A stretch of 64,000 bases of DNA from Alphaproteobacteria bacterium. Lineage in GTDB: Bacteria; Pseudomonadota; Alphaproteobacteria; CACIAM-22H2. Each line of letters starts with the position of its first letter. Position 1 is the stretch's first letter. A program made the translations under genes and the position numbers. The stretch spans positions 189,724-253,723 of the forward strand of contig JAFKFM010000006.1 of the NCBI GenBank assembly GCA_017308135.1, written 5' to 3'. The notes beneath the pieces were generated by a model. The model was not told the origin of the DNA and did no database searches. It saw nothing but the letters and a program-made list of their open reading frames with translations. Of this stretch, positions 1 through 8,648 are shown in pieces.

Positions 1-698
1 ACGGCTTCTTCCACGCGGATATGCATCCCGGGAACATCTTCATCGCCGAGGACGGCGCGCTGGTCGCGGTCGATTTCGGCATCATGGGCCGGATCGACGC
101 GCCCACGCGCATCCTGCTCGCCGATATGCTCGCCGGATTCCTGACCCAGGATTATCAGAAAGTCGCGGAAGTGCATTTCCGCGCGGGCTTCGTGCCCGAA
201 AGCCAGAACCAAGGCGCCTTCGCCCAGGCCGCGCGCGCGATCGCCGAACCGATCTTGGGCCTGCCGCTCGAAAAAATCTCGCTCGCGCGGTTGCTGGCAC
301 AACTCTTCGAAGTGACCGAGCAGTTCCAGATGGAAACGCAGCCGCAATTGCTGCTGCTGCAAAAATCCATGCTGGTCTGCGAAGGTGTCGGCCGGACCCT
401 CGACCCGTCGATCAATATGTGGGCGCTGGCGCGGCCGTTGATCGAGGATTGGATGACCGCGCATCGCGGGCCCCTCGCCCGTGGCCTCACCGGCGCCAAT
501 ACGCTGCTGGCGCGCCTTGAAGAACTGCCGGCGCTGATCGGCAATCTCGATCGCGCGGCGGCGTTGATCGCCGATGGCGGTGTGCGCCTGCACCCCGATA
601 CGCTGGCCGCATTCGGTGCCGGCCGCCGCCCGTCGCCCTGGCCTTGGATCGCCGTGGGCGCCGCGGCAATGGCCATTATCATTTTGATTTTCAAATAA
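1..698 (+). CDS. ubiB: UbiB-family protein kinase-like protein, C-terminal part (5' end outside window)
   Basis: This is the C-terminal 232 residues of an ABC1/UbiB-family atypical kinase, needed for ubiquinone biosynthesis in proteobacteria. The visible frame opens with GFFHADMHPGN, the conserved catalytic-loop region of the family. The DFG-like metal-binding motif follows about 20 residues later (AVDFGIMGRID). The last 20 residues are hydrophobic (PWPWIAVGAAAMAIIILIF), matching the C-terminal membrane segment of UbiB. The reading frame is open to the window edge, so the start lies upstream. It is followed after 74 nt by coaBC on the same strand, a neighbourhood common in alphaproteobacteria. 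Family assignment is firm; the ubiquinone role is inferred from the family. Confidence 0.93.
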   Translation, partial: GFFHADMHPGNIFIAEDGALVAVDFGIMGRIDAPTRILLADMLAGFLTQDYQKVAEVHFRAGFVPESQNQGAFAQAARAIAEPILGLPLEKISLARLLAQLFEVTEQFQMETQPQLLLLQKSMLVCEGVGRTLDPSINMWALARPLIEDWMTAHRGPLARGLTGANTLLARLEELPALIGNLDRAAALIADGGVRLHPDTLAAFGAGRRPSPWPWIAVGAAAMAIIILIFK

Positions 699-732
699 GA
701 TTAGCGCGTTCTGTTGCGGCGCGGCGCATCCC

Positions 733-772
733 GGGGTAGAATTCACGCGTTTTCGAGAGGTGAATTCCCCCC
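733..772 (+). promoter_or_regulatory. Inverted repeat covering the coaBC ribosome-binding site
   Basis: GAATTCAC (739-746) and GTGAATTC (760-767) are perfect 8-bp arms around a 13-nt loop, with GGGG at 733-736 able to extend the stem onto the C run at 768-772. The only purine-rich Shine-Dalgarno candidate (GAGAGG, about 755-760) lies at the loop/stem border, and the ATG follows directly at 773. A hairpin here could limit initiation. This is a structural reading only; no regulator is implied. Confidence 0.4.
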
Positions 773-1993
773 ATGAAACCGCCACCGCGAACCCTGTCGG
801 GCAAGCGCATCCTGCTGATCGTGGCGGGCGGTATCGCCGCGTATAAAAGCCTGGATCTGATCCGGCGCTTGCGCGAGCGAGGGAGCAGCGTGCGCTGCGT
901 GCTGACGGCGGCGGCCAAGGAATTCGTGACACCGCTTAGCGTCGCAACGCTGTCGCGCGACAAGGTCTATTCCGATCTGTTCGACCTGACGGCCGAGAAC
1001 GAGATCGGCCATATCCGCTTGGCGCGCGATTGCGATTTGGTCGTCGTCGCCCCGGCGACCGCCGACCTGATCGCCAAAATGGCGACGGGGCTTGCCGGCG
1101 ACCTCGCCACAACCATATTGCTCGCGACCGATAAACCGATCCTGCTGGCCCCTGCGATGAACCATGTCATGTGGGCGCACGACGCGACGCGCAAGAATAT
1201 GGCGACGCTCGCCGCGCGCAAAGTTTCGTCGATCGGGCCGGAAAGCGGCGAACTCGCCGAGGGCGAGATCGGGTCGGGCCGCATGAGCGAGCCGCTCGAC
1301 ATCGTCGCGGCGATCGAACGGCACTTCAGCGCGAATGCGCCGCTCGCGGGCAAACGCGCCCTCGTCACCTCGGGCCCGACGCACGAGGCGATCGACCCCG
1401 TGCGCTATATCGCCAATCGTTCCTCCGGCAAGCAGGGCCATGCGATCGCGGCGGCCCTCGCCGCGTTGGGGGCCGACACGATTCTGGTCAGCGGCCCCAC
1501 CAATCTTTCCGCCCCCGCCGGCGTGAAGCTGCGCGAAATCGAAAGCGCGCAACAAATGCTGGCGGCTTGCGTCGACGCGTTGCCCGCCGACATCGCGGTG
1601 TGCGCCGCCGCCGTCGCCGATTGGCGGCCCGCGACACTCGGCAATTCCAAACTGAAGAAAGACGGCGGGGCCGCACCCACGCTGGCACTGACCGAGAATC
1701 CCGACATTCTGGCGACGTTGTCCAAACACGCGCAGCGCCCCGGTCTGGTCGTCGGCTTCGCGGCCGAGACCGACGATCTGATCCGCCACGCGACGGAAAA
1801 GCGCCTGCGCAAAGGCTGCGACTGGATCGTCGCCAACGACGTGTCGCTAGGCACGAACGTGTTCGGCGGCGACGCCAACACCGTGCATGTCATCGACAAG
1901 GCCGGTGTGGAATCCTGGGAACGGCAAAGCAAGGACGACGTCGCGCGCCGCTTGGCGCTGCGCATCGCCGCCCATTTCGCCAAAGCCGCGTGA
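773..1993 (+). CDS. coaBC: Bifunctional phosphopantothenoylcysteine decarboxylase / phosphopantothenate-cysteine ligase
   Basis: CoaBC carries out two consecutive cytosolic steps of coenzyme A synthesis: CTP-dependent joining of cysteine to 4'-phosphopantothenate (CoaB half) and FMN-dependent decarboxylation (CoaC half). The 406-aa length is typical. The N-terminal flavoprotein half shows the [15 protein letters not shown] start and the APAMNHVMW substrate clamp near residue 125. The C-terminal half starts near residue 190 and has [17 protein letters not shown] and [10 protein letters not shown]. The ATG at 773 gives the expected N-terminus. dut begins 2 nt after the stop, so the two are almost certainly cotranscribed. 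Confidence 0.97.
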   Translation: MKPPPRTLSGKRILLIVAGGIAAYKSLDLIRRLRERGSSVRCVLTAAAKEFVTPLSVATLSRDKVYSDLFDLTAENEIGHIRLARDCDLVVVAPATADLIAKMATGLAGDLATTILLATDKPILLAPAMNHVMWAHDATRKNMATLAARKVSSIGPESGELAEGEIGSGRMSEPLDIVAAIERHFSANAPLAGKRALVTSGPTHEAIDPVRYIANRSSGKQGHAIAAALAALGADTILVSGPTNLSAPAGVKLREIESAQQMLAACVDALPADIAVCAAAVADWRPATLGNSKLKKDGGAAPTLALTENPDILATLSKHAQRPGLVVGFAAETDDLIRHATEKRLRKGCDWIVANDVSLGTNVFGGDANTVHVIDKAGVESWERQSKDDVARRLALRIAAHFAKAA

Positions 1994-1995
1994 AT

Positions 1996-2448
1996 ATGAC
2001 CGATAGCATCACCGTCGATATCATCCGCCTGCCGCACGCCGAAGGACTCGATCTTCCCGCCTACGCGACCGAAGGCTCGGCCGGGCTCGATCTGCTCGCC
2101 GCGATCGACGTCCCCGTCGAAGTGAAGCCGGGCGAACGCGCGCTGATCCCGACCGGTCTTGCGATGGCGCTGCCCGAAGGCTGCGAGGCGCAAGTGCGTC
2201 CGCGCTCGGGCCTCGCGCTCAAACACGGGCTGACCGTGCTCAACAGCCCCGGCACGATCGACGCCGATTATCGCGGCGAAGTGAAGGTCATCCTCGTCAA
2301 TCTCGGGCAGGAATCCGTGCGCCTGGAACGCGGCATGCGGATCGCCCAAATGGTTCTGGCGCGTTACGTGCGCGCCACCCTCGCCGAACGCCCGTCCTTG
2401 CCGCCGACCGGGCGCTCGGGCGGCGGCTTCGGCTCCACCGGCAGATAG
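1996..2448 (+). CDS. dut: dUTP diphosphatase
   Basis: This 150-aa trimeric dUTPase hydrolyses dUTP to dUMP and pyrophosphate, protecting DNA from uracil and supplying dUMP for thymidylate synthesis. The five family motifs are present: AGLDLLAA (motif 1), [11 protein letters not shown] (motif 2), [10 protein letters not shown] (motif 3, with the catalytic Asp), RIAQMV (motif 4) and the C-terminal [11 protein letters not shown] (motif 5, which closes over the substrate). The frame stays open far upstream inside coaBC, but the ATG at 1996, 2 nt after the coaBC stop, gives the canonical length. The coaBC-dut order is common in alphaproteobacteria. Confidence 0.97.
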   Translation: MTDSITVDIIRLPHAEGLDLPAYATEGSAGLDLLAAIDVPVEVKPGERALIPTGLAMALPEGCEAQVRPRSGLALKHGLTVLNSPGTIDADYRGEVKVILVNLGQESVRLERGMRIAQMVLARYVRATLAERPSLPPTGRSGGGFGSTGR

Positions 2449-2459
2449 GTCCCCCCGCC

Positions 2460-2891
2460 ATGCTGCGCCTTACCAAGAAATTGCTTTTCGGCATCGAGGC
2501 CGTTCTCGACGTCGCCTACAACGCGAAATCGCGGCCGGTTCAGGCCTCCGCGATCACCAAGCGCCAGGGCATTCCCAAGCGCTATCTCGAACAAGTGCTG
2601 CAAGCCTTAGTGCGCGCGGGCGTGCTGACCGGCCAGCGCGGCCCCAAAGGCGGCTATCGCCTGGCGCGCGACCCGGAATCCATCACGATCGCCGAGATCG
2701 TCAATATTGTGCGCACGATCGAAGTGGCGCCCGATCCGCTGACGGGCGCGCCCGCTTCGGCGTTGGGCCATCGCATCGTGCGGCCGATCTGGATGGATTT
2801 GCAGACCGAATTGCTCGAGCGTCTGGGCAAGACGACCTTGGCCGAGCTGGTCGCGCGCGCGCGCGAAGCGGGCGTGGAAAGCGAAACGTGA
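2460..2891 (+). CDS. Rrf2-family transcriptional regulator without iron-sulfur cysteines
   Basis: A 143-aa Rrf2 winged-helix regulator. The N-terminal HTH is recognisable (LFGIEAVLDVAYN, then ITKRQGIPKRYLEQVLQALVRAGVLTGQRG), followed by the wing GPKGGYRLAR and the dimerisation helix ITIAEIVNIVRTIE. IscR and NsrR bind an Fe-S cluster through three cysteines after the wing; this protein has no cysteine at all, so it cannot sense through such a cluster. The ligand is unknown. It sits 11 nt after dut and 1 nt before the ThiF-like gene, so it is probably cotranscribed with both. Confidence 0.88.
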   Translation: MLRLTKKLLFGIEAVLDVAYNAKSRPVQASAITKRQGIPKRYLEQVLQALVRAGVLTGQRGPKGGYRLARDPESITIAEIVNIVRTIEVAPDPLTGAPASALGHRIVRPIWMDLQTELLERLGKTTLAELVARAREAGVESET

Positions 2892-2892
2892 C

Positions 2893-3660
2893 ATGCCGGA
2901 CGCGCTGGACGACCGCGCGTTCCGGCGCTACGCGCGCCATCTGATCCTCGACGAGGTCGGCGAAGACGGCCAGGCGAAATTGCTGGCGAGCCGCGTGCTC
3001 GTCATCGGGGCGGGCGGGCTCGGCTCGCCGGTCGCCCTCTATCTCGCGGCGGCCGGCGTGGGGCATCTCACCCTCGTCGACGACGATGTGGTCGACGACA
3101 CCAATCTCCAGCGCCAGATCATCCACACCGAGGCTTCGATCGGCCGCGCGAAGGTGGAGAGTGCCGCCGAAACGCTCGCGCGCCTCGACCCGCATATAAA
3201 GGTCGACGCCAAAAAGCTGCGCGTCGACGCGGGCAATATCGACGGCCTGATCGCGGGCCATGATCTGGTGATCGACGGATCCGACAATTTCGATACGCGC
3301 TATACGGTCCATGACGCGTGCTATCGCGCGCGCGTGACCTTGGTGTCGGCGTCGCTGCTGCGCTTCGAAGCGCAGCTCTCGACGTATAAAGCCTATGACG
3401 GCAAAACCGCCTGTCTGCGCTGCCTGCATCCCGAGAAGCCGCCGCCCGACCTTATTCCGCGTTGCGAGGAGGCGGGGATTCTCGGCGCCGTCGCGGGCGT
3501 CGCGGGCAGTTTGCAAGCGACGGAAGCCCTGAAGGAATTGCTGGGCCTGGGCAAAAGCCTTGCCGGCAACGTGCTTATTTACGACGCGCTCGACACCAAT
3601 TTTCGCCGGATCGCCGTGCCCAAAGACCCGCATTGCAAGCTGTGCGGACCGACACCATAA
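2893..3660 (+). CDS. HesA/MoeB/ThiF-family adenylyltransferase
   Basis: A 255-aa E1-like enzyme that would adenylate the C-terminal glycine of a ubiquitin-fold sulfur carrier such as MoaD or ThiS. The nucleotide-binding GAGGLGSPVALYLAAAG lies near residue 37, followed by the acidic VDDDVVDDTNLQRQ segment. Two CxxC pairs (CLRC near residue 176 and CKLC near the C-terminus) are the structural zinc site. The C-terminal rhodanese domain of eukaryotic MOCS3-type relatives is absent. It begins 1 nt after the Rrf2 stop. MoeB and ThiF cannot be separated from this sequence alone, and no carrier-protein gene is in the window. Confidence 0.9.
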   Translation: MPDALDDRAFRRYARHLILDEVGEDGQAKLLASRVLVIGAGGLGSPVALYLAAAGVGHLTLVDDDVVDDTNLQRQIIHTEASIGRAKVESAAETLARLDPHIKVDAKKLRVDAGNIDGLIAGHDLVIDGSDNFDTRYTVHDACYRARVTLVSASLLRFEAQLSTYKAYDGKTACLRCLHPEKPPPDLIPRCEEAGILGAVAGVAGSLQATEALKELLGLGKSLAGNVLIYDALDTNFRRIAVPKDPHCKLCGPTP

Positions 3661-3695
3661 TCCCGCGCGTTTCGGGCAGACCGGAGAGACGAGTG

Positions 3696-4238
3696 ATGCG
3701 CCTAATTCGAATTTTCGCCGCGGCGATTCTGTTCGCCTTCGCCGCCGTAACGGCGCAAGCCCAAGCCCCGGCCGATCGCGAGAACCTGCTTTATATCGAG
3801 CTCGATTACGGCCGCGTCGTGATCCAGCTGCGCCCGGATATCGCGCCCCGCCACGTGACGCGCATCAAGGAATTGGCGCGCGAAGGTTTCTACGACGGCG
3901 TCGTGTTCCATCGCGTGATCGAAGGCTTCATGGCGCAGACCGGCGACCCCACCGGCACGGGACGCGGCGGTTCGCAGAAGCCCGATCTTCCCGCCGAGTT
4001 CAGCCGCCTGCCCTTCGAGCGCGGCACCGTGGGGGCCGCGCGCGCGCAAAGCCCCAATTCGGCGAACAGCCAGTTCTTCATCATGTTCCGGCGCGGCGCC
4101 AGCCTGGACGGGCAATACACCGTCTGGGGCCAAGTGCTGTCGGGCATGGAATACGTGGACCGCATCCGCCGCGGCGAACCGCCGCGCAACCCCGACCGCA
4201 TGCGCAGCGTGCGTGTCGCCGCCGACGTGAAGGAATAA
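3696..4238 (+). CDS. Exported cyclophilin-type peptidyl-prolyl cis-trans isomerase
   Basis: This 180-aa cyclophilin begins with a cleavable signal peptide: MRLIRIF, a hydrophobic core and a likely AQA cleavage near residue 23. It should therefore act on proline bonds in the periplasm. The catalytic core is clear, with FYDGVVFHRVIEGFMAQTGDP carrying the catalytic Arg, then GTGRGG and NSANSQFFIMF. The ATG at 3696 follows a GTG at 3693; the ATG was preferred because it gives the cleaner signal peptide. The cytosolic paralogue starts 10 nt downstream. Confidence 0.95.
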   Translation: MRLIRIFAAAILFAFAAVTAQAQAPADRENLLYIELDYGRVVIQLRPDIAPRHVTRIKELAREGFYDGVVFHRVIEGFMAQTGDPTGTGRGGSQKPDLPAEFSRLPFERGTVGAARAQSPNSANSQFFIMFRRGASLDGQYTVWGQVLSGMEYVDRIRRGEPPRNPDRMRSVRVAADVKE

Positions 4239-4248
4239 GGAAAACCAA

Positions 4249-4719
4249 ATGGCCGACGATCTCGAAAATACGCTCCATCTCGATCTCGACTGGGGCCGCG
4301 TGACGATCAAGCTGCGCCCGGATCTGGCGCCCAAGCATGTCGAGCGCGTGAAGGAACTCGCCCGCGAAGGTTTCTATGACGGGCTCAAATTCCATCGCGT
4401 GATCGACGGCTTCATGGCCCAGACCGGCTGCCCCGACGGCACGGGCATGGGCGGGTCGGACAAGCCCGATCTGAAAGCCGAATTCTCGAAGGCGCCGTTC
4501 GATCGCGGCGTGGTCGGGGCGGCACGTTCGCAGAACCCGCATTCGGCGAACAGCCAGTTCTTCATCATGTTCGACGAAGGCCATTTCCTGAACGGCCAGT
4601 ACACGGTGTGGGGCGAAGTGATCGACGGCATGGAGCATGTCGACCGCATCGCCAAGGGCGAGCCGCCGCGCAAGCCCGACACGATCAAGAAGTTCAGCGT
4701 CGCGGCCGACGCCAAGTAA
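4249..4719 (+). CDS. Cytosolic cyclophilin-type peptidyl-prolyl isomerase
   Basis: A 156-aa cyclophilin without a signal peptide. It closely resembles the preceding exported copy, sharing FYDG.KFHRVIDGFMAQTG, GTGMGGSDKPDL and NSANSQFFIMF. The pair looks like a tandem duplication that supplies one periplasmic and one cytosolic isomerase, as PpiA/PpiB do in E. coli. It ends 7 nt before the stop of the convergent lipid A acyltransferase, with no terminator hairpin between them. Confidence 0.95.
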   Translation: MADDLENTLHLDLDWGRVTIKLRPDLAPKHVERVKELAREGFYDGLKFHRVIDGFMAQTGCPDGTGMGGSDKPDLKAEFSKAPFDRGVVGAARSQNPHSANSQFFIMFDEGHFLNGQYTVWGEVIDGMEHVDRIAKGEPPRKPDTIKKFSVAADAK

Positions 4720-4726
4720 GTCCGCG

Positions 4727-5608
4727 CTATTTCGGATCCGGCCAGCGGCGGTGCAACCACAGCCACTGGCCGGGCCGCTTGCGGATCCATTCCTCCATCC
4801 GCGCGTTGACTAACGTCATCAACGCCATCATTCGCGCGTCCTTGTCGGCCCCTTGCGGGACGGGCAAAGGCGGCTCCACGGTCACGCGGAATTTCGCCGC
4901 CGAGCCCAAGCGTTCGACGCGCGCGGGCAGGATCACGCAATCGAAGCGCAACGCCAGCGCGCCCAAGGCGGGTGCCGTCATCGCATCGACGCCGAAGAAC
5001 GGCACGGAAATGCCGTCGTTCATTTTCTGGTCGAGCAGCATGCCCAGATGCTTGCCTTCCTTCAGGGCCTGCATGGCGAGCCTTGCACCCGACGAACCCT
5101 TCGGGATCAAACCGGCGGCGAAGGCGCTGCGCCCGCGCTTGAACAAAGTTTCGACGTGGCGGTTGTTCGCCTCGCGATACACGAGATGGATCGGCGTGCC
5201 GCAGCGCGCGGCGGTCAAGCCCGCGAGTTCCCAATTGGCGAGATGGGCCGCGAAGAAGATGATCGGCTTGCCCGCCGCCTTCGCCGCGTCGATATGCTCG
5301 TGGCCGAGCAACTCGATATCCGCCCCCGGCGTGAAGGTCGTGAATTTGGTCAGATGCGGATACTCCGCCGCCGTGCGGCCGAGATTGTCCCACATCTCCA
5401 CGATCGTGCGCGCGATGCCGTCCTCGCCCAATTCGGGCATGAACCGGCGCAGATTGCGCCACGCGCGTTTGTTGACGCCGAGCTTCGGCCCGACGAAGCG
5501 CGCGAACGCGCCGCCCAGATCCGAAGCGACGTTCCGGGGCAGCAGGCCCAGCAAACGATACATGCCGAGCACAAAGGCGGCCTCGACGAAATGCTGCAGT
5601 TTTCTCAT
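4727..5608 (-). CDS. LpxL/HtrB-type lipid A acyltransferase
   Basis: A 293-aa lysophospholipid acyltransferase-fold protein, the last gene of the Kdo-lipid A operon. It would add a secondary acyl chain to Kdo-lipid A at the inner membrane. An N-terminal hydrophobic stretch (AAFVLGMYRLLGLLP) is followed by FFAAHLANWELAG, which carries the HxxxxE-type catalytic motif, and GMLLDQKMNDGISVPFFG, the second conserved block. The ATG at 5608 overlaps the lpxK stop by 4 nt (ATGA), indicating translational coupling. Acyl-chain preference cannot be read from sequence. Confidence 0.92.
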   Translation of the reverse strand: MRKLQHFVEAAFVLGMYRLLGLLPRNVASDLGGAFARFVGPKLGVNKRAWRNLRRFMPELGEDGIARTIVEMWDNLGRTAAEYPHLTKFTTFTPGADIELLGHEHIDAAKAAGKPIIFFAAHLANWELAGLTAARCGTPIHLVYREANNRHVETLFKRGRSAFAAGLIPKGSSGARLAMQALKEGKHLGMLLDQKMNDGISVPFFGVDAMTAPALGALALRFDCVILPARVERLGSAAKFRVTVEPPLPVPQGADKDARMMALMTLVNARMEEWIRKRPGQWLWLHRRWPDPK

Positions 5609-6567
5609 CGCGCGGCCTCGCGCAACAAAACGGCGAAGGCGGCGCCGTCGGCCGGCACGAGGCGGACATTCAACGTCGCGATGGCGGCGCGCAGATCGGG
5701 GGGAATGCGCACGAGATCCTTTTCGGTCGTCACGGGCTTCGCCCCCGCGGCGGCGGCGTCGCGCAACAGGGCTTCGATCTCCCCGCGCGTATAAGGATGG
5801 TGATCGGCGAATTCGCGCGTTTGCGCAAGCGTGCAGCCCAAATCGCGCAAACTCGCAAAGAATTTTTCCGGCCTTCCGATCCCGGCGAAGGCGAAAACCT
5901 TGGCGCCCGCCAAGTCGCGCGACACGGGTTCGAGCGTGGCGTGCAGCATTTTCTTGCCGCCCGCATGGCGCGCGGCGAAGCCGGTCGTATCGGCGCCGAT
6001 CATCACAATGGCATCCGCGCGCGCGATCCCCCATGCCGGCGGCTCGCGCAAGGGTCCGGCGGGAAAGACGCGCCCGTTGCCGAGCCCCGCCCCGCCATCG
6101 ACGACGACGATCGAAAAGGTCTTCTTCAGCGCCGGGCTTTGGAAGCCGTCGTCGAGCAACAGGCAATCGGCGCCGTCGGCCAAGGCCGCACACGCGGCCG
6201 ATGCGCGATCTTTGGCGACATAGACGGGGGCGGCCGACGCCAACAGCAACGGCTCGTCGCCCACGCTCGCGGCGTCATGCGTCGCGGGATCGACGCGGAG
6301 CGGGCCTTGCGCCGAACCGCCATGGCCGCGCGACAAGATCGCCACGCGCTTGCCGCTGGCGGCCAGGATCGACGCGATCTCGCGCACCACCGGCGTTTTG
6401 CCGGCCCCGCCGAGCGTCAGATTGCCCACACAGATCGTCGGCACGTTCGCGTCGAACGCCGTGCCGTATTTCAGCCGCGCGGCCCCGCCCAGCGCGTAAA
6501 GACAGCCGAGCGGCGCCAGCAGCGTCGCCGCAGCACCACCCGTACGCCAGAAGCTAGGCGGTTTCAT
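5605..6567 (-). CDS. lpxK: Tetraacyldisaccharide 4'-kinase
   Basis: LpxK phosphorylates the 4' position of the tetraacyl disaccharide to give lipid IVA at the cytoplasmic face of the inner membrane. The 320-aa length is typical. A membrane-associated N-terminus is followed by the P-loop GNLTLGGAGKTPVV near residue 48, LSRGHGG and the LLLDDGFQ block near residue 137. The C-terminus carries TTEKDLVRIP. It overlaps waaA by 14 nt upstream and the acyltransferase by 4 nt downstream, so the whole block is one coupled operon on the minus strand. Confidence 0.96.
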   Translation of the reverse strand: MKPPSFWRTGGAAATLLAPLGCLYALGGAARLKYGTAFDANVPTICVGNLTLGGAGKTPVVREIASILAASGKRVAILSRGHGGSAQGPLRVDPATHDAASVGDEPLLLASAAPVYVAKDRASAACAALADGADCLLLDDGFQSPALKKTFSIVVVDGGAGLGNGRVFPAGPLREPPAWGIARADAIVMIGADTTGFAARHAGGKKMLHATLEPVSRDLAGAKVFAFAGIGRPEKFFASLRDLGCTLAQTREFADHHPYTRGEIEALLRDAAAAGAKPVTTEKDLVRIPPDLRAAIATLNVRLVPADGAAFAVLLREAAR

Positions 6568-7852
6568 GCGTCACCGCTTTGGGGCCGAGGCCCGCGAGGA
6601 TCGGTTCCAATGCCGCCAGCATGCGCGTGACCGTCCCCTCGCCCTTCGCGGCGAAGTCGCGCGCGGCCGCCCCTTCGCGCGCGGCCAAGGCCGGATCGGC
6701 GGCGCGTTCCAGTACCCAGCGCGCGAGTTCGCCCGCATCGGCCACGCGCGTCGCGGCCTTCGCGTCGATCAGATCGCGCGCCAGCTCGGCGAAATTCTCC
6801 ATCGACGGGCCGAAGGCGAGCGACGCGCCCAGCCGTGCCGGTTCCAGCGGGTTTTGGCCGCCATGCGGCTCCAGCGAGCCGCCGACGAACGCGATCGGCA
6901 CAGCGCGGTAGAGCACGCCCAACTCGCCCATCGTGTCGGCGATGTAGACGGCTTCCGCCGCGCCGGGATTTTGAGCGAGCGAACGCCGCGCCGCCGGCAA
7001 TTCCGCCGCTTCGCACGCAGCGGCGATATCGGCCCCGCGCGTCGCATGGCGGGGTGCCAATACAAGCAGCGCATCGCCGCGCGCATGGCGGATTTGGCGA
7101 TGCGCTTCGAGGATCGCGGCTTCTTCGCGCGGATGGGTCGAGGCGGTGAGCCACGCGAAACGCCCGTCGAGCATGTCGCGCAACGCGTCGACCGCCTGCG
7201 GATCGGCGGCGAGCGGCGGCGCTTCGTGTTTGAGATTGCCGATCGCGCGCACATCGGCCAGGCCCAAGCGCCGCAACCGTGCGGCGTCGCCTTCGCTTTG
7301 CGCCAGCGCCAAGCGAAACGCCTCGAAGGGCGGGGCGAAGAATTTGAGCGTGCGTTCCCAGCGCTGCGCCGAACGTTCGGCGAGGCGCGCGTTGATCAAT
7401 GCGGCGGGGATGCGGCGCTTGGCCAGCGCCCCGAGCAGATTGGGCCACAACTCGCTTTCGAGCCACAGCGCCGCATCCGGGCGCCAATGGTCGAGGAAGC
7501 GATCGACCCAAGCGGGCACGTCGAGCGGCACGTATTGGTGGAAGGCACCCGTGCCATCCAGCTCGCGCGCCAGCATTTCGGCCGAGGTGCGCGAGCCGGT
7601 GGTGAACAACACCGACAGATCGGGCCGTGTCGCGCGCAACGCGGCAACCAGCGGCAAGGCCGAACGCGCCTCGCCCATCGAAGCACCGTGAATCCACAGA
7701 ACCTTGCCCGCCGGGCGCGGACGATCCGTATAGCCTTTGCGCTCGCGCCAGCGCAGCGGATCTTCCTTGCCGCGCGCCAGGCGCCGCTTCAAGAACAGCT
7801 CGAGCGCCGGCGACACGGCGGACGCGAAGGCGCGATAGAGAAGCCGGCTCAT
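6554..7852 (-). CDS. waaA: 3-deoxy-D-manno-octulosonic acid (Kdo) transferase
   Basis: WaaA (KdtA) is the GT30 enzyme that moves Kdo from CMP-Kdo to lipid IVA at the inner membrane. The 432-aa protein has the family landmarks: WIHGASMGEARSALPL near residue 50 with the catalytic Glu, YVPLDVPAW, LWLESELWPNLL, STHPREE and the C-terminal GGSLEPHGGQNPLEPA. The frame stays open upstream, but the ATG at 7852 gives MSRLLYRAF and overlaps the stop of the DUF374 gene by 4 nt. A stretch such as PRHATR in the middle is also conserved in the family. Confidence 0.96.
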   Translation of the reverse strand: MSRLLYRAFASAVSPALELFLKRRLARGKEDPLRWRERKGYTDRPRPAGKVLWIHGASMGEARSALPLVAALRATRPDLSVLFTTGSRTSAEMLARELDGTGAFHQYVPLDVPAWVDRFLDHWRPDAALWLESELWPNLLGALAKRRIPAALINARLAERSAQRWERTLKFFAPPFEAFRLALAQSEGDAARLRRLGLADVRAIGNLKHEAPPLAADPQAVDALRDMLDGRFAWLTASTHPREEAAILEAHRQIRHARGDALLVLAPRHATRGADIAAACEAAELPAARRSLAQNPGAAEAVYIADTMGELGVLYRAVPIAFVGGSLEPHGGQNPLEPARLGASLAFGPSMENFAELARDLIDAKAATRVADAGELARWVLERAADPALAAREGAAARDFAAKGEGTVTRMLAALEPILAGLGPKAVTHETA

Positions 7853-8535
7853 TTCGCGCGCCGCACGGGTGCGACGATGCCGACGAAACGGTCGGCGGCC
7901 GCGCAATCTTCGTCGAGACGCTTTTCCAGCAGCGCCGTGAATTCGTCCATTGCGTCGCGCGTGGCGGGCGGCGGAATCGGGTCGCCCCACATCACCACGC
8001 CCTTGCCGAAGGGCAGCGGGATCATCAGCCGGTCCCAGCTGTTCAGGAACTTGGCGCGCGAGATCGAATAGCTTTGCGTGACCGCCGGCGCCTGGGCGAG
8101 GAAAGCGGCTGCCGCGACACCTTGCGCCGCTTTGCGCGCGGGGCCGCGCGGCCCATCGGGTGTGACGCCCACCAACTGGCCCTTTTTCAGAAAGCCGACC
8201 ATGTTGCGCAACGCGTCGGCGGCACCCCGGCTGGTCGAGCCGACGATGGTGGTAACGCCGAAATGCGCGACCGCGCGGCTGATCAGCACGCCGTCGCGAT
8301 GGGCGGAAATCAGCATATTGTAGGGGCGCAAGCGATGCGTCAGCGGCGCCATCATCATCAAGCGCTGGTGCCAGAAACAGGCGATCACCGGCTTGCCCGC
8401 GCGCAACAGCGCCTCGGGCAATTCGTTGCCGATCACCGTCCAGCGCGTGGTGCGATAGACGAAGGCGATATACCCCGCCGCCAAACGGGCGATAAGGGCT
8501 TGGCCCGTTTCGGATTTGAGAAATTTTTTCAGCAT
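7849..8535 (-). CDS. DUF374 lysophospholipid acyltransferase-family protein
   Basis: A 228-aa DUF374 protein, the first gene of the lipid A operon. CFWHQRLMMM and SAHRDGVLISR correspond to the acyltransferase-fold motifs, and GVTPDGPRGPARKA is the DUF374 hallmark. The start at 8535 (MLKKFLKS) was chosen over 8607 because it gives the normal family N-terminus. In other alphaproteobacteria the same gene order (DUF374, waaA, lpxK) occurs. An acyl-transfer role in the envelope is inferred from fold and context; the substrate is unknown. Confidence 0.88.
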   Translation of the reverse strand: MLKKFLKSETGQALIARLAAGYIAFVYRTTRWTVIGNELPEALLRAGKPVIACFWHQRLMMMAPLTHRLRPYNMLISAHRDGVLISRAVAHFGVTTIVGSTSRGAADALRNMVGFLKKGQLVGVTPDGPRGPARKAAQGVAAAAFLAQAPAVTQSYSISRAKFLNSWDRLMIPLPFGKGVVMWGDPIPPPATRDAMDEFTALLEKRLDEDCAAADRFVGIVAPVRRAK

Positions 8536-8648
8536 TCCGACCGTAATGGGCGGGAAAGTGCCGTCCGGGCGCCGCGAAAGCAAGGCCGGGATTGTGCGGC
8601 CCGGCATCGGGGCGCCATAATCCCGCCCGATTCGCCTGGGCAGACGGG

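Noticed and set aside
743-1789. Long minus-strand ORF opposite coaBC
   Set aside because: It has no recognisable motif and a composition typical of GC-rich shadow frames; coaBC is certain on the other strand.
1171-1995. Long N-terminal extension of dut reading through the coaBC region
   Set aside because: The translated extension is Arg-rich and antisense-like, and dut motif 1 starts normally at the ATG at 1996.
4608-6557. 649-aa plus-strand ORF across the lipid A genes
   Set aside because: It is almost all Arg/Ser/Ala, the shadow of lpxK and the acyltransferase on the minus strand.
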